A stretch of DNA of 64,000 bases, from contig NZ_CP133217.1 in assembly GCF_030930995.1 (NCBI RefSeq), positions 1,974,001-2,038,000 on the forward strand. Reading direction: 5' to 3'. Made by a program: the position numbers and the translations under genes. The DNA comes from Thiothrix subterranea. GTDB lineage: Bacteria > Pseudomonadota > Gammaproteobacteria > Thiotrichales > Thiotrichaceae. Below the pieces are notes generated by a model. It was not told the origin of the DNA. It made no database searches and saw only the letters and a list, made by a program, of their open reading frames with translations. Positions 47,336 to 56,170 of this stretch are shown here, in pieces; position 1 is the first letter of the stretch, and each line of letters opens with the position of its first letter.

Positions 47336-48148
47336 ATGACATTGCAAAACAAAATTGATTTCGCGGTTATTCTGCGTGTGAAAAATGCTAATCCGAATGG
47401 TGATCCACTCAATGGCAATCGTCCACGTACTGATTATTCAGGAGTTGGTGAAATTACCGATGTGGCGATTAAACGCAAGATTCGGGATCGGCTATTAGAA
47501 AAAGGCTACCCGATTTTTGTGCAATCCGATGATCGTAAGAATGACGATGCGACCAGCTTGCAAGATCGTGCTGATAAGCTGTTGGGTAAAAAACTCAGTA
47601 GAGAGACAGCATGTGAGGCTTGGTTTGATGTTAGGGCATTTGGGCAAGTATTCGCTTTCAAATCAAAGGATAAAAAAGCAGGTGATGGTGTTTCTATTCC
47701 CGTGCGTGGTCCGGTGAGTATTCAATCGGCTTTCAGTACCGAGCCTGTTAACGTGACCAGTACCCAAATTACCAAAAGCGTCAGTGGTGAAGGCGATGGT
47801 ACAAAACGGGGTTCTGACACAATGGGGATGAAGCACCGCGTGGATAACGGTATCTACGTTTTCAAAGGCAGCATGAATCCGCAATTGGCAGAGAGGACGG
47901 GCTTCAGTGATGCCGATGCGGCGGTTCTCAAAGAAGTATTGCCGAAGCTGTTTGAGAATGATGCGTCATCTGCTCGACCTGAAGGCAGTATGGAAGTGTT
48001 GAAGGTATTTTGGTGGCAACACAATTCTAAGGGTGGGCAGTATTCTTCTGCCAAGGTTCATCAGACATTGAAAGATGTTAAGCCTGACGGTTCGTTTGAA
48101 CTGGCTACACTTGATGGTTTAAAGGTTGAAGTTCTGGATGGATTTTGA
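47336..48148 (+). CDS. cas7c: Type I-C Cascade backbone subunit Cas7c (Csd2)
   Basis: RAMP-fold protein forming the crRNA-binding filament. The 270 residues begin with the family motif FAVILRVKNANPNGDPLNGNRPR and continue with GEITDVAIKRKIRDRL, WFDVRAFGQVF and VRGPVSIQSAFS, all typical of Csd2. Slightly shorter than many Csd2 proteins. Its TGA shares a base with the ATG of the DUF4258 gene (TGATG). Confidence 0.95.
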   Translation: MTLQNKIDFAVILRVKNANPNGDPLNGNRPRTDYSGVGEITDVAIKRKIRDRLLEKGYPIFVQSDDRKNDDATSLQDRADKLLGKKLSRETACEAWFDVRAFGQVFAFKSKDKKAGDGVSIPVRGPVSIQSAFSTEPVNVTSTQITKSVSGEGDGTKRGSDTMGMKHRVDNGIYVFKGSMNPQLAERTGFSDADAAVLKEVLPKLFENDASSARPEGSMEVLKVFWWQHNSKGGQYSSAKVHQTLKDVKPDGSFELATLDGLKVEVLDGF

Positions 48149-48432
48149 TGGATTGCAACACCGTTACTTTCAGCAGTCATGCTATCAAGCGCATGTTCGA
48201 GCGCGAATTAAGCCGGGATGATGTTGTTTCGGCAATTCAACAGGGTGAAATTATCAAAGATTACCCAGACGACACCCCTTACCCTAGTTGTTTGATATTG
48301 TGGTTTGTGCGTCAAATACCTGTGCATGTAGTGGTGGGGCGTAATCCTGATGATTTTTCATGTTACGTGGTAACAGCCTATATTCCTTCTGAAACATTGT
48401 GGCAACCCGGCTTTCGGGAGAGGAAAAAGTAA
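48148..48432 (+). CDS. DUF4258-family putative toxin inside the cas operon
   Basis: A 94-residue small protein with the DUF4258 pattern: SSHAIKRMFERELSRDDVVSAI (His11, Arg15, Arg19), GEIIKDYPDD, VHVVVGRNP, and the C-terminal 'VVTAYIPSETLW'. Genes of this family are commonly found next to YgiT-type zinc-finger antitoxins, and they are predicted toxins; I know of no proven activity. Its start overlaps the cas7c stop by one base and its stop overlaps the next ATG (TAATG), so it can only be expressed as part of the cas mRNA unless an internal promoter exists. Confidence 0.8.
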   Translation: MDCNTVTFSSHAIKRMFERELSRDDVVSAIQQGEIIKDYPDDTPYPSCLILWFVRQIPVHVVVGRNPDDFSCYVVTAYIPSETLWQPGFRERKK

Positions 48433-48656
48433 TGAAATGTGTCATTTGCAAAATGGGTGAAACCGCTGAAGGCAGGGTTACTGTCACCTTGCAACGCGGT
48501 GATTTGAGCGTGCTGATCAAGAACGTTCCCGCACAAATCTGTGAAAACTGCGGTGAGTATTATTTGTCGGATGAGATTACCGATCAGGTGTTGAAGCAGG
48601 CTGAATTGTCAGCAGCACGTAATGCCGAGGTGGAAATCTTACGGTTTGCTGCATGA
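48432..48656 (+). CDS. YgiT/MqsA-type zinc-finger putative antitoxin inside the cas operon
   Basis: A 74-residue protein: MKCVICKMG and ICENCGEYY form a CxxC...CxxC zinc site (C3, C6, C37, C40), as in the N-terminal domain of MqsA. It lacks the helix-turn-helix domain of MqsA, so it probably does not bind DNA by that route. The C-terminal helix (DEITDQVLKQAELSAAR) would contact the toxin. Gene order is toxin then antitoxin. The TGA stop overlaps the cas4 ATG (ATGA). An upstream start at 48399 would overlap the toxin gene and break the coupling. Confidence 0.82.
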   Translation: MKCVICKMGETAEGRVTVTLQRGDLSVLIKNVPAQICENCGEYYLSDEITDQVLKQAELSAARNAEVEILRFAA

Positions 48657-49288
48657 CTGAACTCCTCCCCATTATGCTTTCCGCGCTGCAACACTACAGC
48701 TATTGCCCGCGCCAGTGTGCGCTGATCCATCAGGAACAGACGTTTGATGACAATGTGCATACGGTGCGTGGCAATCTGGCGCACGAGCGCGTGGATAGCG
48801 GCGAAAGTGGTACGGAATATGGGGTGCGGGTGGAGCGTTCGTTGCCGTTGTACAGCGAACGTTATGGGCTGACGGGTAGGGCGGATGCGGTGGAGTTTCT
48901 CGATGATGGCACGCCTTACCCCATCGAATACAAGCAGGGTTCGCGCCAGAAGAAGACGCACGATGATGTGCAATTGGTGGGGCAGGCGTTGTGTTTGGAG
49001 GAGATGACGGGCAAGGCAGTGCCGGAAGGGGCGATTTTCCACCATAAAAGCCGTCGTCGCCGCGCTGTGCCGATTACGCCGGAGTTGCGTGACGTTACCA
49101 TCAATCTGATTGCGCAGGTGCGGGCGTTGCTGGAGTCGGGGCAGATGCCGCCGCCTGTGGAGGAGCGGGCGTTGTGTAAGGAATGTTCGTTGCAGGAGAG
49201 TTGCCAGCCGGATTTGGTGGGGAGTCGCAGCCGTATCCGCCGTTTGCAGCAGTCGCTATTTGATGTGGAAGATGAGGGGGATGTGTGA
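48653..49288 (+). CDS. cas4: CRISPR adaptation exonuclease Cas4
   Basis: RecB-like Fe-S nuclease that trims prespacers and selects PAM-bearing ends. 211 residues; first cysteines in YSYCPRQCALIH (C18, C22), nuclease motifs GLTGRADAVEF and PIEYKQGSRQ (catalytic Asp and Glu-x-Lys), and a C-terminal cysteine cluster CKECSLQESC for the Fe-S site. It overlaps the antitoxin by 4 nt and cas1 by 4 nt (GTGA). Confidence 0.95.
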   Translation: MTELLPIMLSALQHYSYCPRQCALIHQEQTFDDNVHTVRGNLAHERVDSGESGTEYGVRVERSLPLYSERYGLTGRADAVEFLDDGTPYPIEYKQGSRQKKTHDDVQLVGQALCLEEMTGKAVPEGAIFHHKSRRRRAVPITPELRDVTINLIAQVRALLESGQMPPPVEERALCKECSLQESCQPDLVGSRSRIRRLQQSLFDVEDEGDV

Positions 49289-50319
49289 AGTCATTGCTCA
49301 ATACCTTGTATGTGTCGACTGATGGGGCGTACCTGAAATTGGAGGGCGAAACGTTGGTGCTGTCGGTGGAAAAGGTGAAAAAGCATCAAGTGCCGCTGCA
49401 TCATTTGGGGGCGATTGTGTGTCTGGGGCGGGTGGCGATTAGCCCGGCGTTGATGGCGCGGTGTATGGAGGATGGGCGTAGCATTGTGTGGTTGAATGAA
49501 CACGCACGGTTTCAGGCGCGGGTTGAAGGCCCGGTGAATGGCAATATTTTGTTGCGGCAGGCGCAGTTTCGGGCGGCTGATCGGGTGGAAACGGCGTTGG
49601 CATTGAGCAAGGCGTTCATTGCGGGGAAGTTGCGCAATAGCCGCAATGTGTTGTTGCGCAGTGCGCGGGATAGCAAGGATGAAGAGGCTAAAGCGCAGTT
49701 GGTGCGGGCGGCGAAGTCGTTAGCGATTAATTTGCGCAATTTGGCTCATGCGGAATCGGCGGCGTCGGTGTTGGGCTTGGAAGGGGATGCGGCGCGGGTG
49801 TATTTCGAGCAGTTTAATACGATGATCAAGCCGCAAATGCGTGAGGAGTTTGAGTACAAGGGGCGGAGTCGCCGTCCGCCGAAGGATACGGTGAATGCGC
49901 TGATTTCGTTCCTGTATGCGTTGCTGGGGAATGATTGCCGCAGTGCGTTGGAGACGGTGGGGCTTGATCCGCAGTTGGGGTTTTTCCATGTGGTGCGCCC
50001 CGGTCGCCCTGCGTTGGCGTTGGATTTGTTGGAGGAGTTTCGGGCGGTGCTGGGGGATCGCTTGGCGTTGACGTTGATCAATCGTGGGCAGTTGCGCCAG
50101 AAGGATTTTGATTTTCGTCCCGGTGGTGCGGTGATGTTGAATGATACCGGGCGCAAAACGGTGATTTTGGCGTATCAGGAACGGAAAAAGGAAACCTTGC
50201 AGCATCCGGTGTTGGAGTCGCAGGTGGAGATTGGTTTGTTGCCGTTGCTTCAGGCGCGGATGTTGGCGCGGTATTTGCGCGGGGATGTAGAGGCATATAT
50301 CCCGTTCTTTAACAAATGA
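49285..50319 (+). CDS. cas1: CRISPR integrase Cas1
   Basis: Catalytic subunit of the Cas1-Cas2 integrase. 344 residues of the type I-C form; catalytic Glu E175 in RVYFEQFNTMI, His H235 in GFFHVVRPGRP, and acidic D247/E250 in LALDLLEEFR. Starts at GTG, overlapping the cas4 stop (GTGA). The base composition is clearly more G-rich than in cas3-cas7c. Confidence 0.96.
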   Translation: MKSLLNTLYVSTDGAYLKLEGETLVLSVEKVKKHQVPLHHLGAIVCLGRVAISPALMARCMEDGRSIVWLNEHARFQARVEGPVNGNILLRQAQFRAADRVETALALSKAFIAGKLRNSRNVLLRSARDSKDEEAKAQLVRAAKSLAINLRNLAHAESAASVLGLEGDAARVYFEQFNTMIKPQMREEFEYKGRSRRPPKDTVNALISFLYALLGNDCRSALETVGLDPQLGFFHVVRPGRPALALDLLEEFRAVLGDRLALTLINRGQLRQKDFDFRPGGAVMLNDTGRKTVILAYQERKKETLQHPVLESQVEIGLLPLLQARMLARYLRGDVEAYIPFFNK

Positions 50320-50328
50320 GAAAATCCG

Positions 50329-50619
50329 ATGTTGATTTTGGTGAGTTATGATGTTTCTACGTTGGAGGCGGCGGGGCGGAAGCGGTTGCGGCGAGTGGCG
50401 AAGGTTTGCCAGAATTATGGGCAGCGGGTGCAGAAGTCGGTGTTTGAGTGCAAGGTGGATGCGATGACGCTGGAAATTTTGCAGGACGCGTTGCTGAAGG
50501 AAATCAGTCTGACGGAGGATAATTTGCGGATTTACCGTTTGACTGAGCCGCTGACCAAGAACGTGAAGGAGTTTGGTAAATTTCGGGCGACTGACTTTGA
50601 AGCGCCATTGATTCTGTGA
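50329..50619 (+). CDS. cas2: CRISPR-associated protein Cas2
   Basis: Ferredoxin-fold subunit that bridges two Cas1 dimers during spacer integration. 96 residues; [11 protein letters not shown] with the metal-binding Asp (D8) near the N-terminus, [14 protein letters not shown], and EDNLRIYRL. Last gene of the cas operon; the leader of the array follows at once. Confidence 0.95.
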   Translation: MLILVSYDVSTLEAAGRKRLRRVAKVCQNYGQRVQKSVFECKVDAMTLEILQDALLKEISLTEDNLRIYRLTEPLTKNVKEFGKFRATDFEAPLIL

Positions 50620-50880
50620 TTATTTTTTGTGGAAATACGTTATGGATCATAATCCTAGCGCAATTTTGTATGGATTTATGGTATAATTAGCGCTGAAGTG
50701 TATTGCGCGAACCCGTAGCGATGGCGAATTCGCTGGGGGTTTCGCGGAATCGCAACCCGTTGATTTTACTTGGAACGAAACCATGAATCCTCGCCGCGAA
50801 CCATCCCTCTCATCCCCGCCTTATCGGTTCGCGCAAACACGTCAAAAATCTCTTGTATTTTATGCCCTTACATCTGGGCG
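50620..50880 (+). promoter_or_regulatory. CRISPR leader
   Basis: The 261-nt non-coding stretch between cas2 and the first repeat. It contains an extended -10 promoter (TGGTATAAT, 50679-50687). It also has a large dyad: GCGAACCC (50707-50714) pairs with GGGTTTCGC (50737-50745), and the inner AGCGA / TCGCT forms a second stem. This could be an integration-host or leader-anchoring structure. Transcription is toward the repeats. Confidence 0.75.
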
Positions 50881-53417
50881 ATTCTCCCGGCTTTATTGGT
50901 CGGGAGTGGATTGAAACCTTTTGGTCGGGTTATGTGTAAGCAAAAAACCGCTATTCTCCCGGCTTTATTGGTCGGGAGTGGATTGAAACGGCTTACTAAT
51001 GTGTAAACTTCAATGGGTTTTTTATTCTCCCGGCTTTATTGGTCGGGAGTGGATTGAAACTTGAGCGCATCAGCGGAAAACAGACGCTTGCAGATTCTCC
51101 CGGCTTTATTGGTCGGGAGTGGATTGAAACCTTTTGGTCGGGTTATGTGTAAGCAAAAAACCGCTATTCTCCCGGCTTTATTGGTCGGGAGTGGATTGAA
51201 ACCCCATTCGTTCAAGTGTTGGCGTGTTGTCATGCGATTCTCCCGGCTTTATTGGTCGGGAGTGGATTGAAACTTGTTACGAGTTTCAAGATTACGCATA
51301 ATGACCCATTCTCCCGGCTTTATTGGTCGGGAGTGGATTGAAACCCCCTGTGATTAATGTATAAATAGAACTATAGACATTCTCCCGGCTTTATTGGTCG
51401 GGAGTGGATTGAAACCAGTGCGGCTCTCACAAAACAGTCCTTCGCTTCCATTCTCCCGGCTTTATTGGTCGGGAGTGGATTGAAACCCACGATGTAACGG
51501 GGACGGCTTGTAAGACTTTTTATTCTCCCGGCTTTATTGGTCGGGAGTGGATTGAAACCTTGTGGTGTCTCATTAAATCCGAAGGTTGGGAGAATTCTCC
51601 CGGCTTTATTGGTCGGGAGTGGATTGAAACAAGAATTAATAACAAATTCAAAGACTAACCTCCAAATTCTCCCGGCTTTATTGGTCGGGAGTGGATTGAA
51701 ACACATCGGCACGCTCGACAACTACAAGCCAGAATTATTCTCCCGGCTTTATTGGTCGGGAGTGGATTGAAACGCTATAAACTTTAGCGTCACTGTGCCA
51801 GCAAAGTATTCTCCCGGCTTTATTGGTCGGGAGTGGATTGAAACTTCGATAGTTACTACTTTACCTTCCCTGAGTGCTATTCTCCCGGCTTTATTGGTCG
51901 GGAGTGGATTGAAACCCGCTTTGTGTCTTGCCCACAATCAGCCAGTGTATTCTCCCGGCTTTATTGGTCGGGAGTGGATTGAAACCTTCAAACTGCCGTA
52001 ATATTGTGCTCCCATTTCTTCATTCTCCCGGCTTTATTGGTCGGGAGTGGATTGAAACTCACGGCGTTGGGATTGCTTGCGCCAGTGCCAGATTCTCCCG
52101 GCTTTATTGGTCGGGAGTGGATTGAAACAATTACGTCAGAAAATCATTGAAGCACGTCCAGATTCTCCCGGCTTTATTGGTCGGGAGTGGATTGAAACTC
52201 AGGTGCATCAATCTGTGCCAAGCGAATTTTTATTCTCCCGGCTTTATTGGTCGGGAGTGGATTGAAACGGTTTTTTGGATGGGTTGGATAGGGGTGGGGG
52301 GTATTCTCCCGGCTTTATTGGTCGGGAGTGGATTGAAACAGCCTGAGCAACACCAGCGGCACGCTGACCAACATTCTCCCGGCTTTATTGGTCGGGAGTG
52401 GATTGAAACGCGGCGACGTACCACCATATCGTCGAGCGTCATATATTCTCCCGGCTTTATTGGTCGGGAGTGGATTGAAACTCTATATTTATTTTGTTTG
52501 TTAATTCGCGCTCATCATTCTCCCGGCTTTATTGGTCGGGAGTGGATTGAAACCTCAATTTGTCAACCCCTAAAGCGTCAGATAAGCATTCTCCCGGCTT
52601 TATTGGTCGGGAGTGGATTGAAACCCATCCTTGGTCGCCGTCATAAATGCCAACGTCCTGATTCTCCCGGCTTTATTGGTCGGGAGTGGATTGAAACACC
52701 GTCGGGAATGGTTTTGTTTTTGAGTTCGCCGTTATTCTCCCGGCTTTATTGGTCGGGAGTGGATTGAAACACTTACCGCTACCCGCAACCAACCCTAGAC
52801 AACGTATTCTCCCGGCTTTATTGGTCGGGAGTGGATTGAAACACCCAACTTAATGACCGTGCCATACAAAATGCCGGGATTCTCCCGGCTTTATTGGTCG
52901 GGAGTGGATTGAAACCAAGAGTCACGTAGTCAGCCCTGAATGTAATAGATATTCTCCCGGCTTTATTGGTCGGGAGTGGATTGAAACTGTTAATAATTCG
53001 TAAATACCAGCGCCTAGAAAGTCATTCTCCCGGCTTTATTGGTCGGGAGTGGATTGAAACACCCCCACAATCAAAGCCGATCTCGAAATAGTAATTCTCC
53101 CGGCTTTATTGGTCGGGAGTGGATTGAAACTTGGCGGGTTGGGAACATGGATAGCCAGTACGCACGATTCTCCCGGCTTTATTGGTCGGGAGTGGATTGA
53201 AACCCGATAGGTTCGCGGTTTAACATTGTTCCGCTTTATTCTCCCGGCTTTATTGGTCGGGAGTGGATTGAAACCTTGAATTCCAGCGCGTTGATGTGCT
53301 GGTCAAAGGATTCTCCCGGCTTTATTGGTCGGGAGTGGATTGAAAAAGCTCCAACATGGCAGAGCTGAATGAGCGTGCTGATTCTCCCGGCTTTATTGGT
53401 CGGGAGTGGATTGAACC
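50881..53417 (+). CRISPR. Type I-C CRISPR array, 36 repeats and 35 spacers
   Basis: I count 36 copies of a 37-nt repeat separated by 35 spacers of 33-36 nt. Repeat anatomy: ATT, stem CTCCCG, 11-nt loop GCTTTATTGGT, stem CGGGAG, and the 11-nt 3' part TGGATTGAAAC, which would be the crRNA 5' handle left by Cas5c cutting at the stem base. The first 34 repeats are identical as read. Repeat 35 (53310-53346) ends GAAAA and repeat 36 (53381-53417) ends GAACC, marking the trailer end. Spacer 1 (50918-50952) and spacer 4 (51131-51165) are the same 35-nt sequence. Reading frames through the array are artefacts. Confidence 0.98.
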
Positions 53418-53463
53418 ACACCGCATCCATACGGCATAACCCGCACCAAACTTACCCACTCAC

Positions 53464-53492
53464 TTGAACAAATTCTGTCACCGCCCTACACT
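53464..53492 (+). promoter_or_regulatory. Candidate promoter of the antitoxin-like gene
   Basis: TTGAAC (4/6), a 17-nt spacer and TACACT (4/6), in the 109-nt gap after the last repeat. It places the downstream gene under its own control. Confidence 0.4.
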
Positions 53493-53526
53493 TTGAGGCA
53501 CGAGTAAAGCACAAGGGGAAACCACC

Positions 53527-53760
53527 ATGACTGCGATAGCAGACCTACAGCCCGAATACATACTGGGTAGCGACGGCAAAACCAAAGCCGTCATCCTCAG
53601 CCTTGAATGCATCACTGCCCTACTTCAGCGCCTCAATCAATACGAACAAGACGACGACTGGGACAAGCAAATCCAAGCCGATGCCGAAAGCGGCAGGCTT
53701 GACAGACTCTTTGCCGCCGACATCCAAGCGTATGAGGCAGGTCAATACCAACCGATCTAA
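53527..53760 (+). CDS. Solitary antitoxin-like small protein
   Basis: A 77-residue protein. The N-terminal part (YILGSDGKTKAVILSLECITALLQRLNQYE) resembles the DNA-binding/regulatory half of Phd/YefM- or RelB-like antitoxins. The acidic C-terminal helix (WDKQIQADAESGRLDRLF...YEAGQYQPI) has the pattern common in antitoxins of ParE/RelE-type toxins. No toxin gene follows: the next 86 nt contain only a 17-codon frame, then the nadB stop. AAGGGGA precedes the ATG. It may be an orphan remnant of a toxin-antitoxin pair. Confidence 0.6.
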   Translation: MTAIADLQPEYILGSDGKTKAVILSLECITALLQRLNQYEQDDDWDKQIQADAESGRLDRLFAADIQAYEAGQYQPI

Positions 53761-53834
53761 CCCACTACGTACATGGCTATGGATAGGCCACACAGCGAAT
53801 ACCAAAGACTCCTCTCCGGCAAATAGCCCTCCTC

Positions 53835-53847
53835 AGTGGATTGAAAC
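53835..53847 (+). repeat. Orphan 3' end of a CRISPR repeat
   Basis: AGTGGATTGAAAC matches exactly the last 13 bases of the array repeat, 418 nt beyond the last full repeat and touching the nadB stop codon. It is preceded by CCTC rather than CGGG. Probably the remnant of an earlier array end or of an excised segment. Confidence 0.6.
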
Positions 53848-55445
53848 TAATGCGCATGGTAAGTCGTCATCGGGTCTAAAATCGTCGGAATCCCCTCCAA
53901 TTTAACATTTGTCTTCGGATAATCCAGCGTGTAATGCAAACCACGGCTTTCAGGGCGGTTCATCGCCGAGCGGATAATCAGCCACGCGACCAATGCCAGA
54001 TTGCGCAATTCGATCAAATCGCTGGTGACACGGAAATTCGCATAGTATTCGTCAATCTCGCGTAGCAATAATTCAATGCGATGCTGCGCCCGTTGCAAGC
54101 GCTTCGTGGTGCGCACAATGCCCACGTAATCCCACATAAAGCGGCGGATTTCATCCCAGTTATGCGTAATCACCACGCGCTCATCCGAATCCGTCACGCG
54201 GCTTTCATCCCAGTTGGGAATCGGCAAATCGAGCGCAGGTTCTTGCAGACGTTGCATAATGTCTTGCGCCGCCGATTTGCCATACACCAAGCATTCCAAC
54301 AAGGAATTACTCGCCAGTCGATTTGCACCGTGCAGCCCCGTGTAGGAAGCTTCGCCAATGCAATACAGCGCATCCACATCGGTATGCCCGTTGTGATCAA
54401 CCATTACCCCGCCGCAGGTGTAATGCGCCGCTGGCACAACGGGGACGGGTTGTTTGCTCATGTCATAGCCAAACTGTTCGCACGTCGCATACACATTCGG
54501 AAAATGGCTGAGAATGAAGTCACGCGGTTTGTGGCTAATATCAAGGTAAACGCAATCCAGCCCCAGCCGCTTCATCTCGTGGTCAATCGCCCGTGCCACG
54601 ATGTCACGCGGCGCAAGTTCCGCACGCGGATCAAAACGCGGCATAAAACGGCTACCGTCCGGCAGCAATAAACGCCCGCCTTCGCCACGCACCGCTTCGG
54701 TGATCAAGCTGGATTTGGCTTGTGGGTGATACAAGCATGTGGGGTGAAATTGCATGAACTCCATATTGGCAACGCGGCAACCGGCACGCCATGCCATCGC
54801 AATGCCATCACCACTCGCGCCGTCGGGGTTGCTGGTGTAGAGGTAAACTTTGCTTGCGCCGCCGGTGGCTAACACGGTGAAACGCGCTTGCAAGGTTTGA
54901 ATGCGCTTGGCTTTGCGATTGAGGACATACGCGCCAATACAGCGATTGCTACGATGCCCTAATTTGCGGGAAGTGATTAAATCAACCGCAATGTGATGCT
55001 CTAATAAAGTAATATTGTTGCGCTGGCGGACTTGCCCCACGAGGGTGTGTTCGATCGCAGCGCCACTGGCATCGGCGGCGTGGGCAATGCGGCGGTGGCT
55101 ATGCCCGCCTTCGCGAGTCAGGTGCAAACGGTTTTCATCATTTTCTTCGCGAGTGAATGGTACGCCCGCTTCTAGCAGCCATTTGATCGAGCTTGCGCCA
55201 TTTTCCACGGTAAAACGCACAGCAGATTCATCGCATAAGCCTGCACCTGCGTTGAGGGTGTCTTCAATGTGCGAATCGACGCTATCCGTGGCATCCAAAA
55301 CCGCTGAAATGCCGCCTTGGGCGTAGACGGTGCTACCTTCGGTGAGCACGTCTTTGCTCAATACCGCGATCTTGCAGTCGTCGGGTAGGCTGAGTGCTAG
55401 GGTCAGACCAGCCGCACCACTACCGATGATTAAAACATCATACAT
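53847..55445 (-). CDS. nadB: L-aspartate oxidase
   Basis: FAD enzyme oxidising L-aspartate to iminoaspartate for NAD synthesis with NadA. 532 residues; FAD-binding [15 protein letters not shown], substrate-loop and succinate dehydrogenase/fumarate reductase features ([66 protein letters not shown]). The start is the ATG at 55445, the first codon before the dinucleotide-binding fold; a longer frame to 55565 would overlap the rpoE leader. The stop is immediately beside the orphan CRISPR repeat. Confidence 0.95.
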   Translation of the reverse strand: MYDVLIIGSGAAGLTLALSLPDDCKIAVLSKDVLTEGSTVYAQGGISAVLDATDSVDSHIEDTLNAGAGLCDESAVRFTVENGASSIKWLLEAGVPFTREENDENRLHLTREGGHSHRRIAHAADASGAAIEHTLVGQVRQRNNITLLEHHIAVDLITSRKLGHRSNRCIGAYVLNRKAKRIQTLQARFTVLATGGASKVYLYTSNPDGASGDGIAMAWRAGCRVANMEFMQFHPTCLYHPQAKSSLITEAVRGEGGRLLLPDGSRFMPRFDPRAELAPRDIVARAIDHEMKRLGLDCVYLDISHKPRDFILSHFPNVYATCEQFGYDMSKQPVPVVPAAHYTCGGVMVDHNGHTDVDALYCIGEASYTGLHGANRLASNSLLECLVYGKSAAQDIMQRLQEPALDLPIPNWDESRVTDSDERVVITHNWDEIRRFMWDYVGIVRTTKRLQRAQHRIELLLREIDEYYANFRVTSDLIELRNLALVAWLIIRSAMNRPESRGLHYTLDYPKTNVKLEGIPTILDPMTTYHAH

Positions 55446-55557
55446 ATTTATCTCGCTTATTCCTGTGCGGAATTGATCAGGTTTAACTATTCTAATCTTG
55501 CTGTGTGGGATGTAGCATATAGTCTTAGTGAGATAATAACCAAGGAGTAAGGCCCTG

Positions 55558-56133
55558 ATGGGCATGAGCCTAACCGATCTCGAACTGGTACAACGCGTCC
55601 AGTCGGGGGATAAAAGATCATTTGACGTGTTGGTGTTGAAATATCAGCACAAGGTTATCAGCCTTGTGTTGCGCTATGTTCATGACCACGATACCGCTCA
55701 GGATGTCGCGCAAGAAGCTTTCATTAAAGCCTATAAAGGGCTGAAAAATTTTCGGGGTGAGAGCGCTTTTTATACATGGTTGTACCGCATTGCGATCAAT
55801 AGTGCCAAAAATTATTTGGTCTCCCAAAACCGCCGTTTGCCGGATAACGATATTGATGCACATGAAGCGGAACAATTTGAGGGTGACTCGGCTCTAAAGG
55901 AATATGCTACTCCCGAACGCGAGTTGCTGACCGCAGAGATTCAGGCCACCGTGTCAAAAGCCATTGATGATTTGCCGGAAGATTTGCGTACTGCGATCAT
56001 GCTGCGGGAGCTGGAAGGCATGAGCTACGAAGAAATTGCAGAGACAATGGACTGTCCAATAGGTACTGTACGCTCACGGATTTTCCGGGCGCGTGAGTCG
56101 ATTGATAAAGTATTGAGACCCTTACTTGGCTAA
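55558..56133 (+). CDS. rpoE: RNA polymerase sigma factor RpoE (sigma-E)
   Basis: ECF sigma factor for envelope stress. 191 residues; sigma-2 region [41 protein letters not shown] and sigma-4 region [28 protein letters not shown], both very close to E. coli RpoE. AAGGAG lies upstream; the second in-frame ATG (codon 3) is possible as start. It is held inactive by RseA, encoded next. Confidence 0.96.
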   Translation: MGMSLTDLELVQRVQSGDKRSFDVLVLKYQHKVISLVLRYVHDHDTAQDVAQEAFIKAYKGLKNFRGESAFYTWLYRIAINSAKNYLVSQNRRLPDNDIDAHEAEQFEGDSALKEYATPERELLTAEIQATVSKAIDDLPEDLRTAIMLRELEGMSYEEIAETMDCPIGTVRSRIFRARESIDKVLRPLLG

Positions 56134-56170
56134 AACCCCCGAGAGTAGTGTCTCAGGTGCAGGTGAAATT

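Noticed and set aside
48399-48656. A longer antitoxin start upstream of 48432
   Set aside because: It would overlap the toxin gene by 34 nt and lacks an RBS; the TAATG junction fits the operon pattern and puts CxxC at the very N-terminus as in the family.
50918-50952. TTGGTCGGG inside spacer 1 matching the repeat core
   Set aside because: A 9-nt match is short; the spacer as a whole does not align with the repeat, so it is not taken as a repeat fragment.
52147-52767. A 206-codon open frame with repeated SPGFIGREWIET peptides
   Set aside because: It is the CRISPR array read as protein; repeats of 37 nt with variable spacers stay open by chance. The same holds for the short frames at 50770-53430 on both strands.
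53603-53905. A 100-codon frame that could be the missing toxin of the antitoxin-like gene
   Set aside because: It starts inside the antitoxin-like gene in another frame, is Ser/Lys/Asn/Thr-rich without fold pattern, and runs over the CRISPR remnant into nadB.
55446-55557. A sigma-E type autoregulated promoter upstream of rpoE
   Set aside because: I found no convincing GAACTT-16-TCTRA pair, only weak partial matches, so none is annotated.
53847-55565. A 572-residue form of NadB
   Set aside because: The first 40 residues are not oxidase-like; the FAD-binding fold begins right after the ATG at 55445.
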